Source: Providencia huaxiensis (GTDB lineage: Bacteria; Pseudomonadota; Gammaproteobacteria; Enterobacterales; Enterobacteriaceae). From it: a stretch of DNA of 64,000 nt. Position 1 is the first letter of the stretch. Every line of letters starts with the position of its first letter. This document shows positions 1 to 10,089 of the stretch, piece after piece. The translations under genes were made by a program, and so were the position numbers. The stretch is taken from assembly GCF_002843235.3 (NCBI RefSeq), contig NZ_CP031123.2, forward strand, positions 3,348,001 to 3,412,000. The letters are read 5' to 3'. The notes under the pieces were generated by a model, which did not search any database, was not told the DNA's origin, and saw only the letters and a list, made by a program, of their open reading frames with translations.

Positions 1-735
1 TCGGTCACTACGCGTTTCTGCAGTTTGGTGATCAACAATGGCTTGGTAATTAACAAAGTCCGTTATGCGAAAATCGCGCAGTAGCGCTGTTCCTTCATAA
101 CGAGTTCCTTCATTTAGAACAACGACTTGACGGCCATCAGGGTCTTCTTTCATATAGCCGCTATCAGCTACCACAACAGAAGGTCGTTGTTCATTTGCAG
201 CACGTAACTGAGCAAGAAAAACGTTCTTGAAGTTATTCCCTTTTACATCACCGATATACAGCACATAGTTGCCATCTTTAGTGGTTTTAAATTGCCCTTC
301 CACCATGGCTGCTAGCCCAGGATTCGCTTTCGCATCCGCCAATACTTGCTCTTGATATTGAGATGACCATGGCAGCATCCATGTAATGTTAGCAACGGCG
401 ACCATCGCGGTAATCACCGCAAGGACTAACGCGGCTTTCACTAAAACACTTTTGCCTAAACCGCAGGCGTGCATTACCGTGATTTCACTTTCAGTATAAA
501 GTTTACTGTAAGTCATCAAAAGCCCAAGGAATAGGCTCAAAGGCAAGATAAGCTGCGCCATTTCAGGCACACCTAACCCCAGCAAAGGAAGTACTAAGTT
601 TGAAGGAATGTTACCCTGAACCGCTGCGCCAAGAATATCTATCGACTTCTGACTAAAAAAGATTAGCATCAATACAAAAAGTATGGCTAACTGACTTTTC
701 AGGGTTTCCCGTACCAAATATCTAATAATGATCAC
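1..735 (-). CDS. lptF: LPS export ABC transporter permease LptF (N-terminal part, cut by window edge)
   Basis: LptF is an inner-membrane permease of the LptB2FG complex, which extracts lipopolysaccharide and passes it to LptC and the LptA bridge. The 245 codons visible here follow the E. coli protein closely from memory: the N-terminus MIIIRYLVRET, the membrane stretch ending LPLSLFLGLLM, and the TESEITVMHACGL segment. The remaining part, roughly the last third, lies before position 1. The start is GTG at 735, as in E. coli lptF, so an ATG-only search misses it. The gene is divergent from pepA, the standard enterobacterial arrangement. Identity is firm. Confidence 0.93.
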   Translation of the reverse strand, partial: MIIIRYLVRETLKSQLAILFVLMLIFFSQKSIDILGAAVQGNIPSNLVLPLLGLGVPEMAQLILPLSLFLGLLMTYSKLYTESEITVMHACGLGKSVLVKAALVLAVITAMVAVANITWMLPWSSQYQEQVLADAKANPGLAAMVEGQFKTTKDGNYVLYIGDVKGNNFKNVFLAQLRAANEQRPSVVVADSGYMKEDPDGRQVVVLNEGTRYEGTALLRDFRITDFVNYQAIVDHQTAETRSDR

Positions 736-1074
736 GCTTATTACGCCTGTGAAAACTTGTCTTTTGGGAAGAAAATGGCTAAGTTCGTTCGATGTCTGCC
801 ATTTACTAACATATACTCTAGTTTATTGTATGGCTACAATGATATAAAAGCATTCTCTGTACTGATAGAAATATCAGAACATGCTTAATATTCGAGAAAC
901 CAGATATACCCGCCATACTTCATGGTGTATCGCAATTAACAGCATACAACGTGAGCTATTTCGCGTATAGATGGTTAGTTTAACATAAAGAGTTCATTCT
1001 CTATGAGGTAGATCATGCGAAACGCTAATTTTAGCGGGAGCATCGGCCTTTGTCTTTAAGATTCAGGAGAACGC
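736..1074. promoter_or_regulatory. divergent lptF/pepA intergenic region
   Basis: This 339-bp AT-rich gap lies between two divergently transcribed genes and should hold both promoters. A small inverted repeat (CGCTAATTTTAGCG, 1023-1036) sits in the pepA leader, and the pepA Shine-Dalgarno CAGGAG is at 1064-1069. A possible lptF promoter on the minus strand (TTGTAG, then TATATG about 18 bases later, within 810-840) is weak. I see no RNA gene or open frame. Confidence 0.4.
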
Positions 1075-2586
1075 ATGGAGTTTAGTGTAAAAAGTGGTAG
1101 CCCGGAAAAACAACGCAGTGCGTGTATTGTTGTCGGAGTCTTTGAACCACGCCGTCTGTCCCCAATTGCTGAACAGCTGGACAAAATAAGTGACGGATAT
1201 ATCAGCGCCCTGCTGCGCCGCGGCGAACTTGAGGGTAAAGTGGGGCAATCCCTGCTACTCCATCATGTACCCAACGTTCTGTCTGAACGCATTCTACTTA
1301 TCGGCTGTGGTAAAGAACGCGAATTAGATGAGCGCCAATTTAAACAAATTATTCAGAAAACAATCAGTACGTTGAATGAAACGGGCTCAATGGAAGCCGT
1401 CTGTTTCTTAACTGAATTACATGTCAAAGGCCGCAATAACTACTGGAAAGTTCGTCAAGCTGTCGAAACAGCGAAAGAATCGCTGTATGTGTTTGATCAA
1501 CTGAAAAGTAATAAAACAGAACATCGCCGCCCACTGCGTAAACTGGTATTCAATGTACCAACACGCCGTGAATTAACCAGTGGTGAGCGTGCTATTTCTC
1601 ACGGATTAGCTATTGCATCTGGGGTTAAAGCAGCGAAAGATTTAAGTAATATGCCGCCAAACATCTGTAATGCAGGTTATTTAGCGTCCCAAGCACGTCA
1701 ATTAGCAGATATTTCAGACAGCAAACTCACCACTCGAGTCATTGGTGAAGAGCAAATGAAAGAGTTAGGAATGAACGCCTATCTCGCGGTGGGTCAAGGT
1801 TCACAAAATGAATCGCTAATGTCCATCATGGAATATAAAGGCAGTTCAGACCCTGAAAGTAAGCCAATCGTTTTACTTGGTAAAGGTCTAACCTTTGACT
1901 CTGGCGGTATTTCAATCAAGCCATCCGAAGGCATGGATGAAATGAAATACGATATGTGTGGTGCCGCAAGTGTATATGGCGTCATGCGCTTTATCACTGA
2001 GTTGCAACTGCCAATCAATGTGATTGGGGTATTAGCTGGCTGTGAAAACATGCCAGGCGGTCGCGCTTATCGTCCGGGTGACATCCTAACGACGATGTCA
2101 GGGCAAACCGTTGAAGTCCTCAATACCGATGCCGAAGGCCGTTTAGTTCTGTGTGATGCTCTCACCTATATTGAACGTTTTGAGCCTGAGCTGGTTATCG
2201 ATATCGCAACCTTAACAGGGGCTTGCGTGATTGCATTAGGTAGCCACTACACCGGTTTGATGTCAAACCATAACCCACTGGCTCACGAACTGTTAAATGC
2301 ATCTGAGCAAGCGGGTGACCGTGCATGGCGTTTACCATTAGCCGATGAATATTTTGACCAAATCACACCGAACTTTGCGGATTTAGCCAATACAGGTGGT
2401 CGTCCTGCGGGGGCTATCACTGCAGGCTGTTTCCTATCTCGCTTTGCCACGAAATATAACTGGGCACACCTTGATATCGCAGGGACTGCTTGGCGTTCTG
2501 GCGCAGCGAAAGGGGCAACTGGTCGCCCTGTTTCTATGCTCGCACAGTTCTTATTGAACCGTGCCGGTCTTAATGGTGATGATTAA
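1075..2586 (+). CDS. pepA: leucyl aminopeptidase PepA
   Basis: PepA is a cytosolic M17 aminopeptidase that removes N-terminal residues from peptides. In E. coli it also binds DNA, as an accessory protein in XerCD plasmid recombination and in carAB repression. It has 503 residues, the family's usual length. The two-metal site is intact and falls at E. coli numbering: K270, D275, D293, D352 and E354, with K282 and R356 as catalytic residues. The signature NTDAEGRL is at 350-357. The start is ATG after CAGGAG. A rho-independent terminator follows at 2623-2664, so pepA can be transcribed separately from holC-valS. Confidence 0.98.
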   Translation: MEFSVKSGSPEKQRSACIVVGVFEPRRLSPIAEQLDKISDGYISALLRRGELEGKVGQSLLLHHVPNVLSERILLIGCGKERELDERQFKQIIQKTISTLNETGSMEAVCFLTELHVKGRNNYWKVRQAVETAKESLYVFDQLKSNKTEHRRPLRKLVFNVPTRRELTSGERAISHGLAIASGVKAAKDLSNMPPNICNAGYLASQARQLADISDSKLTTRVIGEEQMKELGMNAYLAVGQGSQNESLMSIMEYKGSSDPESKPIVLLGKGLTFDSGGISIKPSEGMDEMKYDMCGAASVYGVMRFITELQLPINVIGVLAGCENMPGGRAYRPGDILTTMSGQTVEVLNTDAEGRLVLCDALTYIERFEPELVIDIATLTGACVIALGSHYTGLMSNHNPLAHELLNASEQAGDRAWRLPLADEYFDQITPNFADLANTGGRPAGAITAGCFLSRFATKYNWAHLDIAGTAWRSGAAKGATGRPVSMLAQFLLNRAGLNGDD

Positions 2587-2622
2587 TCCCATTTAGTGAT
2601 TTAGCTGTATATCACTCGTAAA

Positions 2623-2664
2623 AATATCCCGATGAGCAATAGCGATTCGGGATATTATTTTTTG
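2623..2664 (+). terminator. rho-independent terminator of pepA
   Basis: The arms AATATCCCGA (2623-2632) and TCGGGATATT (2647-2656) form a 10-bp stem, followed by a T-rich run. It lies 37 bases after the pepA stop. Confidence 0.85.
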
Positions 2665-2760
2665 GTTTTTGATGTCCCAAGAAAGCCATTTTGAGCCAGC
2701 TATAAAAAAGGTTATAATTCAGCATAGAAATAATCTGGCTTTCAGTCACCAAAAGAACAT

Positions 2761-2788
2761 AACCAACAACCCTGCAAATTGAAGGGTA
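2761..2788 (+). repeat. truncated ERIC end
   Basis: This stretch matches the right end of the complete ERIC element that begins 12 bases later (the CCAAC...ACCCCTACAGATTGAAG...GGGTA pattern) but lacks the TATGAC near the tip. It looks like a remnant of an earlier ERIC copy beside the intact one. Confidence 0.55.
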
Positions 2789-2799
2789 GCTATTTACGC

Positions 2800-2926
2800 T
2801 ATACCCTAAATAATTCAGTTTGTAGGTAGGCGGCAAGCGGTTGAGACCTTGGGAGCATACAAAAGTATGTGACTAAGGTGAAAACGTGTAGCCAACACCC
2901 CTACAGATTGAAGTATGACGGGTATA
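2800..2926 (+). repeat. ERIC (enterobacterial repetitive intergenic consensus) element
   Basis: The element is 127 bp, the canonical ERIC length. Its ends are inverted repeats (TATACCCTAAATAATTCAG at the left; the right end reads as TATACCCGTCATACTTCAA on the other strand). The central core GGGAGCATAC...GTATGTGACT corresponds to the ERIC core palindrome. It ends nine bases before the holC start codon, so it forms most of the holC leader. The 9-mer GACGGGTAT is duplicated at the junction. Confidence 0.9.
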
Positions 2927-2935
2927 GACGGGTAT

Positions 2936-3385
2936 ATGAAAAAAGCAATATTCTATCAACTTGAACTTCCCTCGCCGTCATCAGAACTCGATGGCCACGA
3001 ATTGTTAGCTTGTGAGCTTGCGGCTCAGCTATGGCGCAGTGGAAAACGCGTTTTGATTGCTTGCGAAACACAACAACAAGCTGAAAAGATTGATGAAGCC
3101 CTGTGGCAACGCGACCCGCACCAGTTTGTCCCGCATAATCTGGCAGGTGAAGGGCCACGTTATGGTGCTCCGATTGAAATTTGTTGGCCAGCTAAACGGG
3201 GAAATACTCCTCGTGATGTTCTGATTAATTTACAAAATCAATTCGCAGATTTTGCCACGGCTTTCCATGAAGTGGTAGACTTCGTACCTATTGATGAAAC
3301 TTTAAAACAGTTGGCGCGTGAACGGTATAAAACTTACCGTAGCGTCGGCTTCAATTTGACTATGGCGGCGCCGCCAACTTACTGA
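2936..3385 (+). CDS. holC: DNA polymerase III subunit chi (HolC)
   Basis: HolC is the chi subunit of the clamp-loader complex and links DNA polymerase III to single-strand binding protein. The protein has 149 residues, close to the E. coli length. The blocks [23 protein letters not shown] and [10 protein letters not shown] are nearly identical to E. coli from memory. I chose ATG 2936 ([10 protein letters not shown]) because it aligns with the E. coli start; an upstream in-frame start at 2915 would lie inside the ERIC element. The gene is followed 13 bases later by valS, as is usual. Confidence 0.95.
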   Translation: MKKAIFYQLELPSPSSELDGHELLACELAAQLWRSGKRVLIACETQQQAEKIDEALWQRDPHQFVPHNLAGEGPRYGAPIEICWPAKRGNTPRDVLINLQNQFADFATAFHEVVDFVPIDETLKQLARERYKTYRSVGFNLTMAAPPTY

Positions 3386-3398
3386 ATACAAAAAGACA

Positions 3399-6293
3399 AT
3401 GGAAAAGAAACCAGATAGCCCAATGAATGAGCCTTCGCTCGATAAAACGTATAACCCCGCTGAGATTGAGCAATCTCTGTATGCTCACTGGGAGAAAAGC
3501 GGTTATTTTAAACCTAATGGGGATACCACCCAAGACAGCTTCTGCGTCGTCATTCCACCACCGAATGTCACTGGTAGCCTGCACATGGGGCATGCCTTCC
3601 AGCAAACCATCATGGACACCATGATCCGCTACCAACGTATGCAAGGTAAAAACACCTTATGGCAAACGGGGACAGACCATGCGGGTATCGCAACTCAGAT
3701 GGTCGTTGAGCGTAAAATCGCAGCAGAAGAAGGTAAAAACCGCCACGACTACGGCCGCGATGCATTCATTGACAAAATCTGGGAATGGAAAGCGGAATCT
3801 GGCGGTACCATTTCACAACAAATGCGTCGTTTAGGCGACTCTGTTGATTGGGAACGTGAACGTTTCACTATGGATGAAGGCTTATCTAAAGCCGTTAAAG
3901 AAGCGTTCGTTCGCCTTTACAAAGAAAACTTAATTTATCGTGGTAAGCGCTTAGTTAACTGGGACCCGAAACTGCACACGGCAATTTCTGACTTAGAAGT
4001 TGAAAACCGTGAAGTTAAAGGCTCTATGTGGCACCTGCGTTATCCATTAGCTGATGGCGCAAAAACCGCTGAAGGCAAAGACTATTTAGTGGTCGCAACT
4101 ACCCGCCCTGAAACCATGTTAGGGGATACCGGTGTCGCAGTTAACCCGGAAGATCCACGCTATAAAGATTTAATTGGCAAAGAAATTATTCTGCCAATTA
4201 TCAATCGCCGTATTCCAATTGTGGGTGACGAACACGCCGACATGGAAAAAGGCACCGGTTGTGTGAAAATCACCCCTGCTCATGACTTTAATGACTATGA
4301 AGTCGGTAAACGCCATCAGTTAACCATGATTAACATGATGGACTTAGACGGTAACGTCCGTAATGAAGCAGAAGTTTTCGATACTAACGGTAACCCATCG
4401 ACTGCATATAGCTGTGAAATCCCAGAAGCTTACCGCGGTATGGAACGTTTTGCGGCTCGTAAAGCTATCGTGGCAGAGTTCGAACAACTTGGCCTGTTAG
4501 TTGAAGTTAAACCACATGACTTAACTGTGCCTTACGGTGACCGTGGCGGCGTGGTTATTGAACCAATGCTGACCGACCAATGGTATGTACGTACCGAACC
4601 TTTAGCGCGTGATGCCATTAAAGCTGTTGAAGATGGCCGTATTCAATTCGTTCCACGCCAATATGAAAACATGTATTTCTCTTGGATGCGTGATATTCAA
4701 GACTGGTGTATTTCTCGCCAACTGTGGTGGGGTCATCGCATCCCTGCATGGTATGACGAAAAAGGCAATGTCTATGTGGGTCGCGATGAAGACGAAGTTC
4801 GTCGTGAAAACAATCTAAATGCGGATATCGCTCTGCGCCAAGATGATGACGTACTGGATACCTGGTTCTCTTCCGGTCTGTGGACATTCTCTACCCTAGG
4901 CTGGCCAGAAAATACCGATGCACTGAAAACTTTCCATCCAACCGATGTATTGGTCAGTGGTTTCGATATTATTTTCTTCTGGATCGCCCGTATGATCATG
5001 ATGACCATGCATTTCATCAAAGATGAAAACGGTGAGCCACAAGTGCCATTTAAAACCGTCTACATGACAGGCCTGATCCGTGACGAAGAAGGCCAAAAAA
5101 TGTCGAAATCCAAAGGGAACGTTATCGACCCACTGGATATGATTGACGGTATTTCTCTGGAAGACTTACTTGAAAAACGTACTGGCAACATGATGCAGCC
5201 ACAACTGGCTGAGAAAATTGCTAAACGTACCCGTAAAGAGTATCCAGAAGGGATCGAAGCCCACGGTACTGATGCTCTGCGCTTTACTTTAGCAGCACTC
5301 GCATCAACAGGCCGTGATATTAACTGGGATATGAAACGTCTGTCAGGCTACCGTAACTTCTGTAATAAATTATGGAATGCGAGCCGTTTCGTCCTGATGA
5401 ATACGGAAGGCCAAGACTGCGGTCAAAACGGTGGCGAAATGAGCTTCTCATTGGCTGACCGCTGGATCATGGCGCAATTTAATCAGACCGTGAAAGCTTA
5501 CCGTGAAGCGTTAGATACTCACCGTTATGATATCGCAGCGGGTATTTTATATGATTTCACATGGAATGAATTCTGTGACTGGTACTTAGAGCTGTCTAAG
5601 CCTGCTGTTCATAAAGGTAACGAAGCGCAAGTCCGTGCAGCGCGTTTCACCCTGATTGAAGTGCTAGAAGGTTTACTGCGCCTTGCTCACCCAATCATTC
5701 CGTTTATCACTGAAACTATCTGGCAGCGTGTGAAAGTGGTTAAAGGCATTGATGCCGATACCATTATGTTGCAAGCGTTCCCTGAGTTTGATGCGGCTAA
5801 AGTGGATGAACTTGCGCTGAGCGACCTTGAGTGGATCAAAGAAGCCATTATTGCTGTCCGTAATATTCGTGCGGAAATGAACATTTCTCCAGGTAAGCCA
5901 CTGGATGTGATGCTGCGTGGTGCTTCTGCTGATGCGAAACGTCGTATCGAAGAAAACCAAAGCTTTATCAAATCAATGGCACGTTTAGAAAGCATCCGCG
6001 TACTGGCTGATGGTGAAGAAGCACCGGTTTCCGTCACTAAACTCGTTGGCGGTGCAGAGCTGCTGATCCCAATGGCTGGCTTAGTCGATAAAGACGCAGA
6101 ACTGGCTCGTTTAGATAAAGAGCTGGAAAAAGTGGTGAAAGAAATCGAAACCATTGAAAGCAAATTAGCTAACGAAGGTTTTGTGAGCCGCGCGCCTGCT
6201 GCCGTTGTTGAAAAAGAGCGTGAACGCTTAACTGCTAATATTGAAGCAAAAGCTAAAATTGAAGCGCAAAAAGTGACTATCGCCTCTTTATAA
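3399..6293 (+). CDS. valS: valine--tRNA ligase
   Basis: ValS charges tRNA-Val with valine in the cytosol and edits mischarged threonine. It is a class I synthetase of 964 residues (E. coli 951). The HIGH-type motif GSLHMGH sits at about 59-65 and the KMSKS loop at 567-571. The editing domain lies between them, and a C-terminal coiled coil ends the protein. The extra N-terminal residues come from starting at ATG 3399; ATG 3423 (MNEPSLDK) is an alternative closer to the E. coli start. It is cotranscribed with holC and followed by a strong terminator. Confidence 0.98.
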   Translation: MEKKPDSPMNEPSLDKTYNPAEIEQSLYAHWEKSGYFKPNGDTTQDSFCVVIPPPNVTGSLHMGHAFQQTIMDTMIRYQRMQGKNTLWQTGTDHAGIATQMVVERKIAAEEGKNRHDYGRDAFIDKIWEWKAESGGTISQQMRRLGDSVDWERERFTMDEGLSKAVKEAFVRLYKENLIYRGKRLVNWDPKLHTAISDLEVENREVKGSMWHLRYPLADGAKTAEGKDYLVVATTRPETMLGDTGVAVNPEDPRYKDLIGKEIILPIINRRIPIVGDEHADMEKGTGCVKITPAHDFNDYEVGKRHQLTMINMMDLDGNVRNEAEVFDTNGNPSTAYSCEIPEAYRGMERFAARKAIVAEFEQLGLLVEVKPHDLTVPYGDRGGVVIEPMLTDQWYVRTEPLARDAIKAVEDGRIQFVPRQYENMYFSWMRDIQDWCISRQLWWGHRIPAWYDEKGNVYVGRDEDEVRRENNLNADIALRQDDDVLDTWFSSGLWTFSTLGWPENTDALKTFHPTDVLVSGFDIIFFWIARMIMMTMHFIKDENGEPQVPFKTVYMTGLIRDEEGQKMSKSKGNVIDPLDMIDGISLEDLLEKRTGNMMQPQLAEKIAKRTRKEYPEGIEAHGTDALRFTLAALASTGRDINWDMKRLSGYRNFCNKLWNASRFVLMNTEGQDCGQNGGEMSFSLADRWIMAQFNQTVKAYREALDTHRYDIAAGILYDFTWNEFCDWYLELSKPAVHKGNEAQVRAARFTLIEVLEGLLRLAHPIIPFITETIWQRVKVVKGIDADTIMLQAFPEFDAAKVDELALSDLEWIKEAIIAVRNIRAEMNISPGKPLDVMLRGASADAKRRIEENQSFIKSMARLESIRVLADGEEAPVSVTKLVGGAELLIPMAGLVDKDAELARLDKELEKVVKEIETIESKLANEGFVSRAPAAVVEKERERLTANIEAKAKIEAQKVTIASL

Positions 6294-6316
6294 TTATTAA
6301 GTAACTCATCATTTTT

Positions 6317-6349
6317 AAGCCCTTATCGATTCGTTGATAAGGGCTTTTT
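6317..6349 (+). terminator. rho-independent terminator of holC-valS
   Basis: The arms AAGCCCTTATC and GATAAGGGCTT form an 11-bp stem followed by a T run, about 25 bases after the valS stop. Confidence 0.93.
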
Positions 6350-6451
6350 ATTCGAGTATCATCAAATGACTGCGTTCGCAGTTCTCAGATTGAAGTTCCC
6401 TTCTGGTTCTCTCTACACTGAGTTGTACACAATAATAATCAAGAGTTTCAC

Positions 6452-6946
6452 ATGACAACACAAAACTACAAAATTCGTCTTATCGAACAACAAGATAACG
6501 CAGGCATTGCCGCAGTGATCCGCGAAGTTTCTGCTGAACATGGCTTAACCGCAGACAAAGGATTTGCCGTTGCAGACCCTATCTTAGATACCTTATTTGA
6601 AGTTTATAGCAAACCGCGCAGTGCTTACTGGGTGGTGGAAATGGATGGCGAAATTGTTGGCGGTGGCGGTGTTTCGCAAGTCGCAGGTGGTGATAGCCAA
6701 ACAGCTGAGCTACAAAAAATGTACCTATCTTCTGTACTCAGAGGCAAAGGCCTAGCGAAGCAAATCGTACAAATGTCACTGGCGTTTGCTAAACAGCAAG
6801 GCTATACCCGCTGCTATTTAGAGACAACCAAAGAGCTCCAAGCGGCCATTAAGCTGTATGAAAAATTAGGTTTTGAATTTATTGATGAGCCACTGGGTAA
6901 TACTGGCCATAGTGACTGTGAAATTCGCATGTTGAAAGCGCTATAG
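6452..6946 (+). CDS. yjgM: GNAT family N-acetyltransferase, YjgM type
   Basis: This is a cytosolic GNAT acetyltransferase of 164 residues. The acetyl-CoA binding loop motif is seen in LRGKGLAKQ (about 95-103), preceded by the ELQKMYL strand, and the C-terminal LYEKLGFE is typical. It resembles E. coli YjgM, which also lies near valS and argI, and shares the GLTADKG, VVGGGG and DCE-RML blocks. The substrate cannot be read from the sequence. It has its own leader after the valS terminator. The family is certain; the orthology is likely. Confidence 0.85.
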   Translation: MTTQNYKIRLIEQQDNAGIAAVIREVSAEHGLTADKGFAVADPILDTLFEVYSKPRSAYWVVEMDGEIVGGGGVSQVAGGDSQTAELQKMYLSSVLRGKGLAKQIVQMSLAFAKQQGYTRCYLETTKELQAAIKLYEKLGFEFIDEPLGNTGHSDCEIRMLKAL

Positions 6947-7485
6947 CTTTGCTATAAGTAAAATAGCGCCTCGAGAAGAGATGGCTTTAAGTTGGGCCTC
7001 CTACGATAAGGGGGCTATATTCTTTATTAATCCCCGAACAGTTCCATTTGTTGGCCGAGTTCCTGATCGACTTTATCCTGATACCATAATAACGCCTGAT
7101 GACCGTTTCATTATCCCCTACTGTATCAGTAAAATACTCCCTACCCCCAAAATGGTTATTCATTGTCTTCAAATCAGTGCTAATAAATACCACTAAATAC
7201 GCTTAAGGTTAGAGGAATTCTAACCAAGCTCGATACCATATAAACCAACTTTGCTGATTTATATCCCTCCACAATTTGTGTATTTCTTTTGGAAATAGCC
7301 AATAACTAAACTCAATAATAATGTGAGACACGTCACTTAACTAAAATTTTCCCCTTCCCCGCGACCAATGCGGCTGGTTGTTCAGTTTTTCCATGCTGTA
7401 CTGAATAGACCAAATATCTGGGATAGTGATCTATCGATTTATCTCAATCATTTAATTGTTCAATACCTAATAATTAAGGAACAGA
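6947..7485. other. 539-bp gene-free stretch upstream of the exported phosphodiesterase
   Basis: I see no convincing gene here. Two overlapping open frames of about 70 codons (6981-7196, one on each strand) have no recognisable domain or ribosome binding site. The only clear signal is a CRP-like site at 7322-7337. The stretch marks the left edge of the accessory region. Confidence 0.5.
7322..7337 (+). promoter_or_regulatory. candidate CRP binding site
   Basis: TGTGA-GACACG-TCACT matches 9 of the 10 conserved bases of TGTGA-N6-TCACA. It is about 150 bp upstream of the glycerophosphodiesterase-family gene, consistent with catabolite control. The site is not experimentally supported here. Confidence 0.6.
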
Positions 7486-9342
7486 ATGAATCTGCAATTC
7501 GCTAATTTCAAAAAAAACACATTGCTCTTACTCAGCACAGCCGTATTGACTTTAATTCCTATTACAGCAAATGCAACATGCCCTACAGGGCAAGAACAAT
7601 ATGACCGTTTAGATTTCATAGGTAAAGATGACACCGTTGTTTCAGTGGATCATAGGGGAGATATGAATGGCAAAGTTCCCGAAAATAGTCTGCTAGCGTT
7701 CCAAGGTTCATACAAGAAATGCAGGCACGCGATAGAAACGGATGTCAGACTTTCTAGTGACGGGGCTCTAATGGTTTTTCATGATGCTAATATTGGTCGT
7801 GTATTGGAAATGGATTACAACCCTGAAACAAATAGCGGCCCGAATCCCCCTATATCAAGTCTTACTCAACGTGAAATTCAATCAAAACAAATGCATTCTG
7901 TTAACTGGGATGCGACGAATCAATATGTACCAACGGTTGAAGAAGTTATCACAGATTACATAGCAAACAATGGTCAATCTCTTTTTTATTTTGATATTAA
8001 AGATGAAAAAGCAATTATTATGGTTGCGAAAGCGATTTCTGAAGAAGCTAAAACACATCCTGATGTTCTAAAGCGATTTATTGTCAAATTTGGTATGGAG
8101 CATGTGCCAACTTATGAAAAGTGGCAAGAACTGCTTATAAAGGAAGGCGCGAACTCCGCCGTTATGGCAAACCCTTATATTAGTCCCTGGGGAGCGGAAA
8201 AAATCAATAAAATGGATATACCTAACCCTCCAGGTGAACAATATGAGGACAATACCAGTCGAGCGGTTGCTTCTTGGGCTCGGCAACCCGCTAAATTGGT
8301 GCCAAATGTTGAGGTTGTGATTAAAAACTCAGATGATTTTATTACAACTACGAAGCGTCTTTCAGATCAAGGTATGTATGAAAAGCCAACTAGCTTAGAA
8401 AGTGATAACACTTTTAAAGGCTCAATGGCTCGAATGATCTCAATTATTAAAAGCAAACAAAAAGCACTAGGGTTATTTGTGCCCAATCCAGATTTCATTC
8501 AATGGAAAAGAGACAAAGTTACTCAAGGAGTAACCATTAAGAGCACTACGGATGGTCGGCAGTTAAATATTGAAAGTGCCTATATTCTTAATACTGGTAA
8601 CTGTTGTTACACAATGGAAGAGCGATTAGGTCCTAACGAACAAAAAGATATCCGCATGAACCTAGCATGGGCCAGAAGTATTGGTGCAAATGTAATTACG
8701 GTTGATGACCCTGACTCCGTTGATACTTATTACAAAATGCAAGGCGAGTTGGATAAAGTCGCGATTCCAGTTACTGTAAAACCGTCAAAAGAGATGAACT
8801 CCGTCCTTTCTCGTCAACTTAATTTGCTAGACAATTTTCCAAAAGAAAACAGCATATTTATCAAGCCCTGGTTAGGTGAAGCAGCATGGGGCTGGGGAGG
8901 TGTAGTCTGTCTTTGGGATAACTTTGATGGCGATCATTATGCTTGGACCTATCGGTGCGATTATTCCAATGCGACAGCTGATGGTTATCATAAAGTATTT
9001 CATACAAAAGTGATTGAAAAGCATAAGTATTCTTCAGAAGCAGGCGCTGCTATTCAAATTTTTAATGAAAACTCAGAATACTGCCTAACCGTAGATAGAG
9101 ATGCAAGAAGGCGACTGCTGTGGGAAAAAGGCTGTAAAACCGCGGAAGAGCAATCTCTATTTATTTTCGATAGAAACCATTTAATTCCTATTCAGTATTA
9201 TCACTCAGAAACTGGGCGACAAATGGTTAGAAATATGAACGAAGGCATGTATGGGACTGATATGTATGGCTCTTTGGCAACTGGTAATTATGTAGAAGAT
9301 GACACATGGGGACTGTGGGGGATATATAACAGTAGTAATTGA
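7486..9342 (+). CDS. exported glycerophosphodiester phosphodiesterase family protein with long C-terminal extension
   Basis: The 618-residue protein opens with a signal peptide (residues 1-30, cut likely after ANA), so it acts outside the cytoplasm. The GDPD catalytic pattern is intact: H56-R57, PEN at 65-67, E84 and D86, and H99-D100. These enzymes cleave phosphodiesters of glycerol-type head groups; some relatives (sphingomyelinase D type) release cyclic phosphates. Typical GDPD enzymes have about 250-360 residues. This one has an expanded catalytic region plus a Trp- and Tyr-rich tail (about 450-618) that I cannot assign; a carbohydrate-binding fold is possible. It stands alone between a CRP-like site and a 15-bp terminator. 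The substrate is unknown; the nearby gal genes suggest a sugar phosphodiester. Confidence 0.8.
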   Translation: MNLQFANFKKNTLLLLSTAVLTLIPITANATCPTGQEQYDRLDFIGKDDTVVSVDHRGDMNGKVPENSLLAFQGSYKKCRHAIETDVRLSSDGALMVFHDANIGRVLEMDYNPETNSGPNPPISSLTQREIQSKQMHSVNWDATNQYVPTVEEVITDYIANNGQSLFYFDIKDEKAIIMVAKAISEEAKTHPDVLKRFIVKFGMEHVPTYEKWQELLIKEGANSAVMANPYISPWGAEKINKMDIPNPPGEQYEDNTSRAVASWARQPAKLVPNVEVVIKNSDDFITTTKRLSDQGMYEKPTSLESDNTFKGSMARMISIIKSKQKALGLFVPNPDFIQWKRDKVTQGVTIKSTTDGRQLNIESAYILNTGNCCYTMEERLGPNEQKDIRMNLAWARSIGANVITVDDPDSVDTYYKMQGELDKVAIPVTVKPSKEMNSVLSRQLNLLDNFPKENSIFIKPWLGEAAWGWGGVVCLWDNFDGDHYAWTYRCDYSNATADGYHKVFHTKVIEKHKYSSEAGAAIQIFNENSEYCLTVDRDARRRLLWEKGCKTAEEQSLFIFDRNHLIPIQYYHSETGRQMVRNMNEGMYGTDMYGSLATGNYVEDDTWGLWGIYNSSN

Positions 9343-9345
9343 TAG

Positions 9346-9382
9346 TAATATTAGGCCAGATAATTTGTCTGGCCTAATATTA
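9346..9382. terminator. bidirectional terminator between the GDPD gene and the mgtC reading frame
   Basis: A perfect 15-bp inverted repeat (TAATATTAGGCCAGA, 7-base loop, TCTGGCCTAATATTA) lies between convergent genes. Its right end contains the stop codon of the minus-strand mgtC frame. Confidence 0.85.
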
Positions 9383-10068
9383 ATGCTCTAAAGTCACCGC
9401 CTGCACATGTGGGAGCTGTTTGAGTGCTATGTAAAACTCAGTTAACGTCATTTTTTGCCTGACATTCACTCTCAAGTTAACTTCAACACGCTCCTTTTTT
9501 AAATCCCGAATATTTAGACTGTCTATTATATTTTTGTTCGATTTCAGGTAGTCAATCATTAACTGCAAGCCATCCTCATCATTGAACAACATTCGGATAT
9601 TTAATTTACCAAGTTTTTTGCTCTTTGCTTGATAGAGCAAGACTTGTGGGCTAATCCATATTGCAACAAAAAATAAGACCGTCACTGCGATAGCATGAAT
9701 ATAAAAACCATTTCCTGACGCTATACCAATCCCAGCTGAAGCCCACACAATTGCAGCGGTTGTTAAGCCTGAGATGGCATCATCGCTGCGGTGCATGATG
9801 ACCCCTGCACCTAAAAAGCCAATCCCACTAATAATCTGCGCCGCTAGCCTCATGGGATCGCTACGTATATTGTCGGATATCCCTGCGTAGTATTCGTTAA
9901 CAGGCAGCTAGCAACAGAAATGATAACACATGTGGTAAAACCAACCGGTTTACCTTTTGCTTCCCTTTCTAAACCAAGGAGGCCGCCTAAGACAAAGGCG
10001 ACCATCAACTTGATTAATGTAGGAGGGAAGCTGCTTAACTGCTCATAAATATAGGTTAAGCCTTCCAT
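9380..10068 (-). pseudogene. MgtC/SapB family membrane protein, split by a frameshift
   Basis: Two overlapping frames together make one MgtC-family protein of about 229 residues. The first (10068-9850) carries the start and the first membrane helices, with LGGLLGLERE. The second (9853-9380) carries RLAAQIISGIGFLGAG, further helices and the cytosolic C-terminal domain. In the second frame, upstream of its ATG, one can read ISDNIRSDPMRLAAQ, the expected link. A single-base loss around 9885-9900 therefore explains the break. There is no slippery heptamer. MgtC proteins act in the inner membrane in magnesium or acid adaptation. It lies 21 bp behind the transporter gene, so it is the third gene of that operon. 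Alternatives are a sequencing error, or two coupled polypeptides (the stop and the next ATG overlap as ATGA). Confidence 0.75.
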
Positions 10069-10089
10069 TTACCTCTCTCCTCACTCCAT

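Noticed and set aside
6981..7196. Overlapping frames of about 70 codons on both strands
   Set aside because: No recognisable domain, no ribosome binding site and no operon context; treated as non-coding.
9843..9905. Programmed -1 frameshift in mgtC
   Set aside because: There is no X-XXY-YYZ slippery heptamer at the junction and no following pseudoknot that I can see; mutation or sequencing error is simpler.
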